NCBI RefSeq assembly: GCF_017313265.1
Contig: NZ_JAFLQZ010000014.1
Span: forward strand, 1 to 64,000
Reading direction: 5' to 3'
Length of the DNA stretch: 64,000 nucleotides
DNA from: Hymenobacter telluris
GTDB taxonomy: Bacteria; Bacteroidota; Bacteroidia; Cytophagales; Hymenobacteraceae
The notes beneath the pieces were generated by a model. The model was not told the origin of the DNA. It was given only the letters and a program-made list of their open reading frames with translations, and searched no databases. This document shows, piece by piece, positions 17,364-26,131 of this stretch. The translations under genes and the position numbers were made by a program. Within the stretch, counting starts at the first letter, position 1. Each line of letters begins with the position of its first letter.

Positions 17364-19187
17364 ATGAAAAAATGTCTTCTCTTTTTAGCTTTTAATGCGC
17401 TGCTAGGCAGCCAGGTGGCTGGGCAAAGCATGTCGTTGCAATTCAATGACCCTGTACCGCCTCCGCCGCCTGTGCCCGAAGCCGACATTCCGACGGCATC
17501 TAACACCGTACCGCTTGATGTAGATGTGTACCGCCTCATCGACCGATATGCCATCCAGTACGGCACCGATTCGTTGGGCAGCCTGCATACTTCCGTGCGG
17601 CCGTATACCCGCGCCGCAGTGGCCCGCATGGCCGAGCGGATGCTGGCCGACAGTGCCAACCTCTCGCAGCAGGACCGGTTCAACGCCGAATATCTACTGC
17701 GCGACAACTGGAATTTCTCTTCGCAAGCCGCCCGCTACAACCAGAGCCGCCGGCCGCTGTTCAAGCACTTCTACCAGCGCCAATCAGACCTATACAGCGT
17801 TTCTATTCCGGATTTTACGCTGCGCGTGAACCCCGTACTGGGCCTTTCGGCGGGCAAGGATTCGGAAACCGACGGGCTGCGCTACGTGAATACGCGGGGT
17901 GTGCAGGTGGAAGGCACTATTGATGAGCGGCTGGGCTTCTACACTTTCTTGGCCGACAACCAGCAGGGCGTGCCGTTGTACGTGCAGCAGCGCATCCGGC
18001 GCGACCGAATAGTGCCGCATGAGGGGTATTGGAAGGACTTCAAGACTATCGGCGGCAATCAGTACGACTTCTTCACGGCCCGCGGCTACGTTACGTACGC
18101 GGCTACCAAGCACATCAGCGCCCAACTTGGCCACGACCGAAACGTCATTGGTAATGGTTACCGCTCGTTGATTCTGTCGGATTACAGCGCGCCCTATTTC
18201 TTTCTGAAGCTGAATACCCGCATCTGGAAATTCAATTACCAGAACCTGTTTACGGAGATGATTGCCGACCGCAGCTACGATGCTAACGGTAGCCCAATAG
18301 ATACCATCTACCGCAAGAAGTACATGGCGCTGCATCACCTCAGCTTCGATGTGACTTCCAATTTCAACGTGGGCGTATTCGAAAGCACCATTCTGGGCGG
18401 GCGCAATTTCCGGCGCGACAACACCGGCAAGATTATTCCAGGCAGCCAGCGGCGGGGGTTTGAGCTGGAATATCTGAATCCAATTATTTTCTATAGAGCG
18501 GTAGAACAGCACATTGGCTCGGCCGATAACACCGTGCTAGGCCTGGATTTTAAATGGAATATCAAGAACACCGGCCAGCTCTACGGTCAGTTGATGCTTG
18601 ATGAATTCAAGCTGAGCGAGGTGCGGGCCCGCAACGGCTGGTGGGCCAACAAGCAAGCCTTTCAGCTGGGTGGGAAGTACGTGAATGTGGCCGGTATCCG
18701 CACGCTGGATGTACAGGTGGAGTTCAACTACATCCGCCCGTTTACCTACCAGCACGCCGACAGCTACACCAACTACCAGCACTACCAGCAGCCGCTGGCT
18801 CACCCGATGGGCGCCAACTTGTACGAGGTGCTAGGCATCCTGAGCTATCAGCCGCTACCACGCCTGCAGTTGGTTGGCAAGGCGTTCTACACCAAGCAGG
18901 GCCTAGACCGCACCAACCCCAACGGCTCCATCGTCAACTACGGCGGCAACCCATTGATTTCCTACGATACGCGGGTGCAGGAATTCGGCAACACCATCGG
19001 CCAGGGCAACCAGACGCGCTTGGTGCACACCGATTTCACGGCTACCTATCAGCCGCGCCACAATGTGTGGCTGGACGCCAAACTCATTGTGCGTCGCCAG
19101 TCGTTCACTGATGCCGCCACTCAAAACACGGTGTTTCCGCAAGTGGCCTTACGCTGGAATATTGCTCAGCGTTTGCATGAGTTTTGA
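17364..19187 (+). CDS. Wzi-like outer-membrane beta-barrel protein
   Basis: 607-residue protein with a signal peptide from the ATG at 17364 (MKKCLLFLAFNALLG, cleavage near VAGQ); the longer start at 17331 would add an unusual polar leader. A proline stretch (PPPPP) follows. The N-terminal half has the segments TRAAVARMAERML and YSVSIPDFTLRVNP seen in capsule-assembly Wzi-like proteins, and the body is rich in aromatic residues in an alternating pattern expected for a beta-barrel. Likely role: surface polysaccharide attachment or export, inferred from the family. A 19-base inverted repeat covers its stop codon. Confidence 0.7.
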   Translation: MKKCLLFLAFNALLGSQVAGQSMSLQFNDPVPPPPPVPEADIPTASNTVPLDVDVYRLIDRYAIQYGTDSLGSLHTSVRPYTRAAVARMAERMLADSANLSQQDRFNAEYLLRDNWNFSSQAARYNQSRRPLFKHFYQRQSDLYSVSIPDFTLRVNPVLGLSAGKDSETDGLRYVNTRGVQVEGTIDERLGFYTFLADNQQGVPLYVQQRIRRDRIVPHEGYWKDFKTIGGNQYDFFTARGYVTYAATKHISAQLGHDRNVIGNGYRSLILSDYSAPYFFLKLNTRIWKFNYQNLFTEMIADRSYDANGSPIDTIYRKKYMALHHLSFDVTSNFNVGVFESTILGGRNFRRDNTGKIIPGSQRRGFELEYLNPIIFYRAVEQHIGSADNTVLGLDFKWNIKNTGQLYGQLMLDEFKLSEVRARNGWWANKQAFQLGGKYVNVAGIRTLDVQVEFNYIRPFTYQHADSYTNYQHYQQPLAHPMGANLYEVLGILSYQPLPRLQLVGKAFYTKQGLDRTNPNGSIVNYGGNPLISYDTRVQEFGNTIGQGNQTRLVHTDFTATYQPRHNVWLDAKLIVRRQSFTDAATQNTVFPQVALRWNIAQRLHEF

Positions 19188-19285
19188 TGCGCTGATTATT
19201 GCTAAATAGATGGGCTGATACTCACTTTTAGTTCTTCATCCATCAACCACCAGCACATCACCTCATCAATAATCAGCGTATCAAA
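19183..19285. repeat. 19-base inverted repeat spanning stop and start
   Basis: Arms 19183-19201 and 19267-19285 match at 18 of 19 positions with a 65-base loop. The left arm contains the TGA stop of the Wzi-like gene; the right arm ends three bases before the next ATG. Confidence 0.8.
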
Positions 19286-19288
19286 ACC

Positions 19289-19648
19289 ATGCGCCACGAC
19301 CCGGAAGCTATGCTGCTGTACCGCCCCGTAAACCAGCAGGAATTGGATTTGATTGCCGCTTCGGGGTGGCGGGAGTTTCCGCCGCGCCTGCCGGAACAGC
19401 CAATTTTCTACCCCGTGCTCAATGAGCAGTACGCTGCCCAGATTGCCCGCGACTGGAACGTGCCGTACTATGGTGTGGGCTACGTGCTGCGCTTTGCGGT
19501 GGAGGCCGACTACGCCGCCACGTTTGAGGTACAGAACGTGGGCAACCAGGAGCACGAAGAGCTATGGGTACCCGCCGAGGAGCTGGCCGATTTCAACCGC
19601 CACATTTTAGGGCAAATTGAAGTGGTATCCGTCTTCAAAGCTGAATAA
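19289..19648 (+). CDS. Small conserved protein (labelled ADP-ribosylation/crystallin J1 in databases)
   Basis: 119 residues with the segments YRPVNQQELDLI, WREFPPRLPEQPIFYPVLNE and ELWVPAEELADFNRHI. I recognise this as a small family found in Bacteroidota and cyanobacteria, usually annotated as ADP-ribosylation/crystallin J1; it is much shorter than a true ADP-ribosylglycohydrolase and shows no such catalytic motif, so that label should not be trusted as a function. No signal peptide or membrane helix. An alternative start is the Met at 19310. Confidence 0.65.
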   Translation: MRHDPEAMLLYRPVNQQELDLIAASGWREFPPRLPEQPIFYPVLNEQYAAQIARDWNVPYYGVGYVLRFAVEADYAATFEVQNVGNQEHEELWVPAEELADFNRHILGQIEVVSVFKAE

Positions 19649-19654
19649 CGCTCG

Positions 19655-19733
19655 TTGTCATTCCGACGCAGGAGGAAGCTCGGTTAATACAGTGATTGAA
19701 CTACGCCAGATTCCTCCTGCGTCGGAATGACAA
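19655..19733. repeat. 23-base perfect inverted repeat (GTCATTCCGA family)
   Basis: Perfect arms 19655-19677 and 19711-19733 with a 33-base loop. The arms carry the word GTCATTCCGA, which recurs at 25236 and 46863. The element lies between the small conserved gene and the MsbA-like gene. Confidence 0.9.
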
Positions 19734-19762
19734 GCCAGCCTTCCGGACCTTTGCAGATGCGT

Positions 19763-19770
19763 TACCTTTG
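19763..19770 (+). promoter_or_regulatory. Promoter -7 box of the MsbA-like gene
   Basis: TACCTTTG, nine bases before the ATG at 19780, so the leader would be about five bases. It excludes the in-frame start at 19696. Confidence 0.6.
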
Positions 19771-19779
19771 CCGATTCCG

Positions 19780-21627
19780 ATGAAGACTTACCTCCGCATT
19801 CTGCATTACGCTCGGCCGCTAGCCAGCTTTCTGCCCCAATACCTGCTGTATACTGTGTTGGCTACGCTGTTCGGGCTAGCCAACTTCACGCTGATTATCC
19901 CGCTGCTCCAGGTGCTGTTCGAGAAAACCGACCAAGTCCCCACGCAGGCCTCCACCCAGCTGCCGGCCTTCCACTTCAGCTTGGATTGGGTGAAGGACAC
20001 GTTCAACTACTTTTTTGCCGATGTGCTGGCCACACACGGCACGATGGGCGCCCTGACCTTCGTGTGCATTATCGTGGTGGTGTCGGTGCTGTGCAGCAAC
20101 CTGTTCCGCTATTTGAGCTTGCGGCTACTGGCCAAGGTGCGCGCCCGTGTCATCCGGAACCTGCGCCATGATTTGTACCGCCGCATCTTGCAGCTTCAGT
20201 TGGGCTATTTTGCCGGCGAACGGAAGGGTGACTTAATGTCGCGCTTCACGGCCGACGTGCAGGAAGTGGAATCGTCGGTGGTGAATACGATGACGGCCGT
20301 AATTCAGGAGCCGCTCAAGATTATTGCCTTCTTCGCGGTGCTGTTCTACATGTCGGTACCTCTGACGCTATTTACCCTGATTCTACTGCCGATTTCGGGC
20401 ATTCTGATTGCGGGGGTGGCCAAGCGGCTGCGGCAGCAGGCCAAGCAAAGCCAAAGCACGCTCGGCTCGATGCTGTCGGTGATTGACGAGACGCTGGGCG
20501 GCATTCGGGTTATCAAGGCGTTCAATGCGCAGCAGTACATCGAAGGCAAGTTTGAAGACCAGAACGACGAGTACGCCCGCACCTCGCGCCGCATAGACAA
20601 TACCCGCGACTTGGCCTCACCATTTTCGGAATTTGCGGGCGTAGCCGTAGTAGCGGGTTTGCTGTACTTCGGCGGCACCCTGATTCTGGGCGGCGAGTCC
20701 AATCTGACAGGCGAAACATTTATTGGCTACGTGGTGCTGTTTTCGCAGGTACTCACGCCAGCCAAAGCGCTGTCGTCGTCGTTCGGCAACATCCAGCGCG
20801 GGCTAGTGGCTGGCGAGCGGGTATTGGGCATTATAGATACCGAACCGGCTATCCGGGACAAGCCTAACGCGCAGTTGCTGCCGGCTTTCGAGCAGCAGAT
20901 TGAGTTGCGCAATCTGCAATTCGCCTACGGCACTGACCCCGTGCTTCAGGACATCAACCTCACCATTCAGAAAGGCAAAACCGTGGCGCTGGTAGGCCCA
21001 TCGGGCTCGGGCAAAAGCACGCTGGCCGATTTGCTACCGCGCTTTTATGACCCTACCGGCGGCCAAATCCTCATTGATGGCCACGATGTGCGCGACTGTA
21101 CTATTCATTCAGTACGCGAGCAAATGGGCATTGTCACGCAGGAAAGCATCCTGTTCAACGATACTATTTTCAATAACATCCGCTTCAACACCCAGGCTAC
21201 CGAAGCCGAGGTGATGGAAGCCGCCCGCATTGCCAACGCCCACGACTTCATCACGGCCACGCCCGACGGCTACCAGACCATCATCGGTGACCGGGGCGGA
21301 CGGCTGTCGGGGGGGCAGCGGCAGCGTTTGAGCATTGCCCGTGCCATCTTGCGCAACCCGCCCATCCTGATTCTTGACGAGGCCACTTCGGCCCTCGACA
21401 CCGAAAGCGAAAAGCTGGTGCAGGAAGCCCTGACCCGCCTGATGCAGCACCGCACCTCCCTGGTTATTGCGCACCGCTTGAGCACCGTGCAGCACGCCGA
21501 CGAAATCATAGTGCTGCACCAAGGCCGCATTGCCGAGCGCGGCACCCACGACGAGCTGCTGCGCCAGCCCGGTGGCCTCTACCAGCGCCTCAGCCAGATG
21601 CAGGCCACCAATGCCGCATTAGTGTAG
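19780..21627 (+). CDS. ABC exporter, MsbA-like (fused permease and ATPase)
   Basis: 615-residue half-transporter. The N-terminal part has six hydrophobic segments (about residues 20-310) and the C-terminal ATPase has Walker A GPSGSGKST (about 406-414), signature LSGGQRQRLSIARA (about 508) and Walker B ILILDEATSALD, followed by the switch histidine (IAHRLST). MsbA-type enzymes flip lipid A-core across the inner membrane; gmhA 1.3 kb downstream fits an LPS role, but the specific substrate is inferred. The ATG at 19780 is chosen because of the promoter box just before it. Confidence 0.87.
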   Translation: MKTYLRILHYARPLASFLPQYLLYTVLATLFGLANFTLIIPLLQVLFEKTDQVPTQASTQLPAFHFSLDWVKDTFNYFFADVLATHGTMGALTFVCIIVVVSVLCSNLFRYLSLRLLAKVRARVIRNLRHDLYRRILQLQLGYFAGERKGDLMSRFTADVQEVESSVVNTMTAVIQEPLKIIAFFAVLFYMSVPLTLFTLILLPISGILIAGVAKRLRQQAKQSQSTLGSMLSVIDETLGGIRVIKAFNAQQYIEGKFEDQNDEYARTSRRIDNTRDLASPFSEFAGVAVVAGLLYFGGTLILGGESNLTGETFIGYVVLFSQVLTPAKALSSSFGNIQRGLVAGERVLGIIDTEPAIRDKPNAQLLPAFEQQIELRNLQFAYGTDPVLQDINLTIQKGKTVALVGPSGSGKSTLADLLPRFYDPTGGQILIDGHDVRDCTIHSVREQMGIVTQESILFNDTIFNNIRFNTQATEAEVMEAARIANAHDFITATPDGYQTIIGDRGGRLSGGQRQRLSIARAILRNPPILILDEATSALDTESEKLVQEALTRLMQHRTSLVIAHRLSTVQHADEIIVLHQGRIAERGTHDELLRQPGGLYQRLSQMQATNAALV

Positions 21628-21722
21628 CATTGGCCGTTCGCAGCTCGGTACATAGTAGGCCGAAGGAAATGGGTGTCAAAGAGTACTATTCAGAAATTCA
21701 CAGCAACTGATGATTCTATTCA

Positions 21723-22013
21723 ATGACCACTCCAACTCCTAAAGCGCCCTGGTATACGTCGCAATGGATCTGGATTTTGGTCTTGCCAATGATTGGGCTG
21801 CGGTTCGGCTACAAAACCTGGCGCCAAGAGCAGCGCCCCGGTTCGGCCATTCGCATAGAGCAAGTCAACGAGCGAAGCCGAGCCCTGGAACAACAAATCA
21901 GGGCCAGCCAAGCCGCCAGCACTGCCCCCGTAATCGTCGCCGATTCTGCCGTGCTATCTGGTACCGTTACAGTTGGGCCCCAAGCTGCCGAGGCATATGA
22001 CTCCTTCATCTGA
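21723..22013 (+). CDS. Small membrane-anchored protein of unknown function
   Basis: 96 residues. One hydrophobic helix near the N-terminus (about 12-30, WIWILVLPMIGL) followed by a charged, helical tail (about 35-65) that could form a coiled coil. No family recognised. The stop overlaps the start of the next gene by 17 bases, so the two are probably co-translated. Part of a run of three small membrane proteins between the MsbA-like exporter and gmhA. Confidence 0.55.
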   Translation: MTTPTPKAPWYTSQWIWILVLPMIGLRFGYKTWRQEQRPGSAIRIEQVNERSRALEQQIRASQAASTAPVIVADSAVLSGTVTVGPQAAEAYDSFI

Positions 22014-22350
22014 TACCGGGCGGCGCTGGGTGGCCACCCTGATTGTGCTGCTGCTGCTGTTGCAAGCCGGCCGCTGGCTGTGGCGGAAGTACAACCAAGC
22101 CCAGGACGCCCCTCGCCAACAGGCCGAACTGGCTGTACAACAAAAAATAGCCGCCAGTCACGCCTACGATGATGCGCTGCTCCAAGCCAATGCCCTGCTC
22201 GACCGGCACGACACAGCGGCAGCCAAGCACCTACTCGATTCGTTGCAGCAGGTGCCCACCGACAGCTTGTTTCAGATTGAGCGCCAGAAACTACAAGCTG
22301 CGTTACAGCGCCTGGATTCAGCCCGCGCCGGTAGCCCCAGGTTAAAATAA
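21997..22350 (+). CDS. Small membrane-anchored protein with helical tail
   Basis: 117 residues from the ATG at 21997. One membrane helix (about 10-25, rich in Leu) is followed by a long Ala/Gln/Leu-rich helix with the look of a tetratricopeptide-like or coiled-coil segment (ASHAYDDALLQANALLDRHD). No family recognised. A start at 21973 would lie further inside the upstream gene. The shared topology with the preceding protein suggests that they act together in the inner membrane; this is inference. Confidence 0.55.
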   Translation: MTPSSDTGRRWVATLIVLLLLLQAGRWLWRKYNQAQDAPRQQAELAVQQKIAASHAYDDALLQANALLDRHDTAAAKHLLDSLQQVPTDSLFQIERQKLQAALQRLDSARAGSPRLK

Positions 22351-22483
22351 CCAGCAGTTCGTTTCCATCCCAAGCAGAAGCTCAACCACATCCGGTAATT
22401 ACCATCAACGAAATCCTATATTTAACCCGGCCGGTATGTTTTTGCGTACGACGGGTCATATTCCACTTTAGCTTCGCCGCCTT

Positions 22484-22900
22484 ATGCTTGCTTTGAAACG
22501 CCTGGTTACTGTTCTGGTGATGATTTATTTGCTGTTGGTTTTGCTGCTGGTGCTTAGTCCTGGCTCGCGCGACAGCCTGATATCGGTAACCGCCGGTAGC
22601 AACCCCACGAACTTCTACTATGGCCTGTTCCTGATTAGCGGGGTTCTGCTTTTGTTGCAGCTCGTCACTGAAAACCTCGACAGTGTGCTGCTACGCCGCG
22701 ACGTAGCTTCGCGTGAAGGCAAAATCAACGAGCTAAAAGCCCGCCTCTACGACCAGCAGATAGAACAGCGCAGCCCCACCACGGTGGGCGGCACCCGCAC
22801 GGGCACCACCGTTCACCCCGATGGCTACGTGGCCCCTACCCCTACTGCGGCGCCCACCCGGCCCCTGCCCACCGACCGCGACGGCACGCCGCTAGCCTAG
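22484..22900 (+). CDS. Two-helix membrane protein with coiled-coil segment
   Basis: 138 residues: two hydrophobic helices (about 5-25 and 45-65), then a charged helix KINELKARLYDQQIEQR and a Thr/Pro-rich disordered C-terminus. The topology resembles the LapA/YciS type of LPS assembly protein, but I see no specific sequence match. The stop lies six bases before the gmhA promoter box. Confidence 0.5.
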   Translation: MLALKRLVTVLVMIYLLLVLLLVLSPGSRDSLISVTAGSNPTNFYYGLFLISGVLLLLQLVTENLDSVLLRRDVASREGKINELKARLYDQQIEQRSPTTVGGTRTGTTVHPDGYVAPTPTAAPTRPLPTDRDGTPLA

Positions 22901-22906
22901 CGCGCT

Positions 22907-22914
22907 TATCTTTG
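22907..22914 (+). promoter_or_regulatory. gmhA promoter -7 box
   Basis: TATCTTTG with exactly four bases to the GTG start of gmhA, predicting a leaderless transcript. Confidence 0.6.
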
Positions 22915-22918
22915 CGGT

Positions 22919-23509
22919 GTGATTGACGCAACCTCCTTAACTGACTCGATTCGGGCTGAACTGACGGAAGCCCGCAACGTTCTCGACCGTTTTCTTGCCG
23001 ATCCGGCCAACCTAGCTGCCATCGAACAGGCTGCTCAGCTGATGGCGGGCAGTTTACGGCAGCGTGGCAAGATACTCAGCTGCGGCAACGGCGGCAGCCT
23101 CTGCGACGCCCAGCATTTTGCCGAAGAATTGAGTGGCCGCTACCGCAACGACCGGCCCGCCCTGGGCGCCATTTCCCTCACGGAGGCATCGCACATGAGC
23201 TGCGTAGCCAACGACTATGGCTACGACGCCGTATTCAGCCGCTTTGTGGAAGCCCTGGGCCGCCCTGGCGACGTGCTGCTGGCCATCAGCACCAGCGGCA
23301 ACTCCCCCAACATTCTGCGAGCTGCCGAAGCCGCCAAAGCCAGCGGCATGCTAGTGGTAGGCCTGACCGGCAAAGACGGTGGCAAGCTAGCCGCGCTCTG
23401 CGACGTGGAAATCCGGGCACCACACTCCGGCTACGCCGACCGGATTCAGGAAATTCACATCAAGGCTATTCACATTCTGATTATGCTCATCGAACAGTTG
23501 ATGGCCTGA
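22919..23509 (+). CDS. gmhA: Phosphoheptose isomerase
   Basis: Sedoheptulose 7-phosphate isomerase, first step of ADP-heptose synthesis for LPS inner core. It is a single SIS domain, 196 residues, the usual length. Key segments: SCGNGGSLCDAQHFAEELSGR, the STSGNSPN phosphate loop (about 123-130) and the C-terminal HIKAIHILIMLIEQ helix. The start is a GTG, supported by the adjacent promoter box. Neighbouring MsbA-like exporter supports an LPS role. Confidence 0.92.
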   Translation: MIDATSLTDSIRAELTEARNVLDRFLADPANLAAIEQAAQLMAGSLRQRGKILSCGNGGSLCDAQHFAEELSGRYRNDRPALGAISLTEASHMSCVANDYGYDAVFSRFVEALGRPGDVLLAISTSGNSPNILRAAEAAKASGMLVVGLTGKDGGKLAALCDVEIRAPHSGYADRIQEIHIKAIHILIMLIEQLMA

Positions 23510-23591
23510 GAGCCCGCTATTTTTCATGGCCCTGATTCAGGCTTGGAATGTACATTCAACTGATGAAGTTGGATTAACTTGACAGAATTTG

Positions 23592-23625
23592 AAAAGCCGG
23601 AAGAAGTTATATTCTTCCGGCTTTT
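23592..23625 (+). terminator. gmhA terminator
   Basis: Perfect 14-base arms (23592-23605 and 23612-23625) with a GTTATA loop, followed by T. It lies inside an in-frame upstream extension of the next gene and so argues for the later start of that gene. Confidence 0.88.
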
Positions 23626-23671
23626 TCGTGCTTATATTCGTTGGATTATTTTCTATATTTTCTTCTACTTC

Positions 23672-25210
23672 ATGCTTACCAAAACCTTCGGCTCAGCCGT
23701 GCAGGGCGTTAATGCTTATACTATTACCATTGAAGTAGTTGTATCGCAGGGCACTAATTTCTATGTGGTTGGGCTACCCGATAATGCAATTAAGGAAAGC
23801 CAGCAGCGGATTGAAGCGGCCCTGAAATTTCGGGGGTATCGGATGCCGCGTACCAAGGTGGTGGTGAACATGGCCCCGGCCGACATCCGCAAGGAAGGCT
23901 CCAGCTACGACCTGCCCATTGCGCTGGGCATTCTGCACGGCTCCCAACAGCTTACTACCGACCGGCTCTCCGAGTACATCATTATGGGCGAGCTGGCGCT
24001 GGATGGGGCCTTGCGGCCGGTTAAGGGCGTGCTGCCCATTGCTATTCAGGCCCGCAAAGAGGGGTTCAAAGGCTTTATTCTACCTCGTGAAAACGCCAGG
24101 GAAGCGGCCATCGTCAACAACCTCGATGTTATTGCGGTGGATACCATGCAGGAGGCCATCGACTTCTTCGAGGGTCGGTTGGCTATTGAACCGCTGGTGC
24201 TGGACACGCGCGACATTTTCCAGCACGAGGCCAACCAGTACGCCGCCGACTTTGCCGATGTGCAGGGCCAGGAAAACATCAAGCGCGCCCTGGAAATAGC
24301 CGCGGCTGGCGGGCACAACGTTATTATGATAGGCCCGCCCGGCGCCGGCAAAACCATGCTGGCCAAGCGCCTCCCTACTATCCTGCCGGCGCTAAACATG
24401 CTGGAGGCGCTGGAAACCACCAAAATTCATTCGGTAGCGGGCAAGTTGGGGGCTAATGCTTCGTTGCTGGGCACCCGGCCGTTCAGGGCCCCGCACCACA
24501 CTATATCCGATGTGGCACTGGTGGGAGGCGGTAGCAATCCGCAGCCGGGCGAAATCTCACTGGCGCACAATGGCGTGCTGTTCCTGGACGAGCTGCCGGA
24601 GTTCAAGCGGACGGTGCTGGAAGTAATGCGGCAGCCGCTGGAGGAACGCCGCGTGACTATCTCCAGGGCCAAGGTCAGCATCGACTTCCCGGCCAACTTC
24701 ATGCTCATTGCCAGCATGAATCCGTGCCCGTGCGGCTACTACAACCACCCCGAGAAAGAATGCGTGTGCGGACCCGGCGTGGTGCAGCGCTACCTCAACA
24801 AAGTGAGCGGGCCGCTGCTCGACCGGATTGACCTGCACGTGGAAGTAACGCCCGTGACGTTCGACCAGATGACCGAAACGCGCAAATCGGAAACCAGCCA
24901 CGACATTCAGCAACGGGTGGAAAAGGCCCGCAAGGTGCAAACAGCGCGGTTCACGGAGTTTCCCGACATCTTTTCCAACGCCATGATGCCGCCCCAAATG
25001 GTGAAGGACATTTGCCAGATTAGCCCGGAAGGCCGCACGTTGCTGAAAACCGCTATGGAGCGCCTCGGCCTCTCGGCCCGCGCCTACGACCGGATTCTGA
25101 AAGTGGCCCGTACCATTGCCGACCTGGCCGGCACCGACGACATTCGCATCGAGCACTTGGCCGAAGCCATTCAGTACCGCAGCCTCGACCGGGAAGGCTG
25201 GGCCGGCTAG
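23672..25210 (+). CDS. YifB/ComM family Mg-chelatase-like AAA ATPase
   Basis: 512-residue member of the ComM/YifB family; in other bacteria ComM is a helicase that extends heteroduplex during natural transformation. N-terminal Lon-protease-like fold (TFGSAVQGVNAYTITIEVVVSQG), ATPase with Walker A GPPGAGKTML (about residue 221), Walker B LFLDELPEF and the cysteine motif NPCPCGYY...CVCGPG, then the C-terminal Mg-chelatase domain ending YRSLDR. The ATG at 23672 is chosen because the longer ORF runs through the gmhA terminator. It may indicate DNA-uptake competence, but no other competence gene is nearby. Confidence 0.9.
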   Translation: MLTKTFGSAVQGVNAYTITIEVVVSQGTNFYVVGLPDNAIKESQQRIEAALKFRGYRMPRTKVVVNMAPADIRKEGSSYDLPIALGILHGSQQLTTDRLSEYIIMGELALDGALRPVKGVLPIAIQARKEGFKGFILPRENAREAAIVNNLDVIAVDTMQEAIDFFEGRLAIEPLVLDTRDIFQHEANQYAADFADVQGQENIKRALEIAAAGGHNVIMIGPPGAGKTMLAKRLPTILPALNMLEALETTKIHSVAGKLGANASLLGTRPFRAPHHTISDVALVGGGSNPQPGEISLAHNGVLFLDELPEFKRTVLEVMRQPLEERRVTISRAKVSIDFPANFMLIASMNPCPCGYYNHPEKECVCGPGVVQRYLNKVSGPLLDRIDLHVEVTPVTFDQMTETRKSETSHDIQQRVEKARKVQTARFTEFPDIFSNAMMPPQMVKDICQISPEGRTLLKTAMERLGLSARAYDRILKVARTIADLAGTDDIRIEHLAEAIQYRSLDREGWAG

Positions 25211-25234
25211 CTGTCCTTTCCAGATTGTAGCTAT

Positions 25235-25309
25235 TGTCATTCCGAGTGCCGCGAGGAATCTGAGTTATCAGCATTACAACCCAGATTCCTCGCGGCACTC
25301 GGAATGACA
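25235..25309. repeat. 28-base perfect inverted repeat (GTCATTCCGA family)
   Basis: Arms 25235-25262 and 25282-25309 are perfect; pairing extends a few bases further with one mismatch. Located between the convergent YifB and LytTR genes. Same opening word as the element at 19655-19733. Confidence 0.9.
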
Positions 25310-25333
25310 GGGTTTACCACAGCAGCCAACAGC

Positions 25334-26080
25334 TTACGCCTCCCGAATCAGGCGGTAGAACTGGTCCCGGTAGGTTTCACTGACGGGTATTTCCTTGTCC
25401 TGGATGTAGATGGTGTTGCCGTCAACCATCCGGATTTTGTCGAGCGACACGATGAACGACTTGTGCACCCGCAGAAAGGGCGGCTGGGGCAGGGTTTCGG
25501 CTAACTCGCGCAGGGTTTGATAGGTGACTAGCCGCTGGGTGGGCAAGTGGATGGACACGTAGTTGTTGAGCCCTTCGATGTAGAGAATATCAGTGTAATT
25601 GACCCGTAGAAACTTGTTTTTGGTTTCGCCCTTCACGAACATGTGACCCACTGCCGGCGCCAGTGCCGGTGGTGGCACGGCTCCAATTGGGGCGGCTGGT
25701 GGCGGGGCTGGCTCGGGTGGCGCCATAGGTTGCAGGGCCAGCACTTTCTGGGCGGCTTTCAGAAACCGCTCAAACGAAATCGGTTTGAGCAGATAATCCA
25801 CTACATCGTTTTCGTAGCCTTCCAGCGCGTATTCCGGGTAGGCGGTGGTGAGCACCACTTTGCACTTGTTGCCGCTGAGCTTAAGAAATTGCAGCCCGGT
25901 GAGCTTGGGCATTTGAATATCCAGAAACACCAGGTCAACGCGGCCCTGCTGCACCCAGGTTAGCGCCTCAATAGGATTGGTGGTGGTGCCTACGAGCGTT
26001 AGAAAAGGCACTTGGCTGATGTAATCGGCAAGAATAGCCAGGGCAGGCGCTTCATCATCAACGGCGAGGCAACGAATCAT
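25334..26080 (-). CDS. LytTR family response regulator
   Basis: Two-component response regulator, 248 residues from the ATG at 26080. Receiver domain with acidic pocket (VDDE) and phosphoacceptor Asp54 in VFLDIQMPK, a Pro/Ala-rich linker (about 125-150), then a LytTR DNA-binding domain (about 155-248; LRVNYTDILYIEGLNNYVSIHL). It is paired with the LytS-type kinase 51 bases upstream on the same strand. The divergent TonB-type barrel gene is a plausible target, by position only. Confidence 0.9.
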   Translation of the reverse strand: MIRCLAVDDEAPALAILADYISQVPFLTLVGTTTNPIEALTWVQQGRVDLVFLDIQMPKLTGLQFLKLSGNKCKVVLTTAYPEYALEGYENDVVDYLLKPISFERFLKAAQKVLALQPMAPPEPAPPPAAPIGAVPPPALAPAVGHMFVKGETKNKFLRVNYTDILYIEGLNNYVSIHLPTQRLVTYQTLRELAETLPQPPFLRVHKSFIVSLDKIRMVDGNTIYIQDKEIPVSETYRDQFYRLIREA

Positions 26081-26131
26081 AAGCAAACAGCGGATACAAA
26101 GGAATTCGGGAAGAAATTAAGTTGGGCAGCC

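Noticed and set aside
23579..23671. N-terminal extension of the YifB/ComM gene
   Set aside because: The extension runs through the gmhA terminator hairpin and has no family similarity; the ATG at 23672 gives the normal N-terminus.
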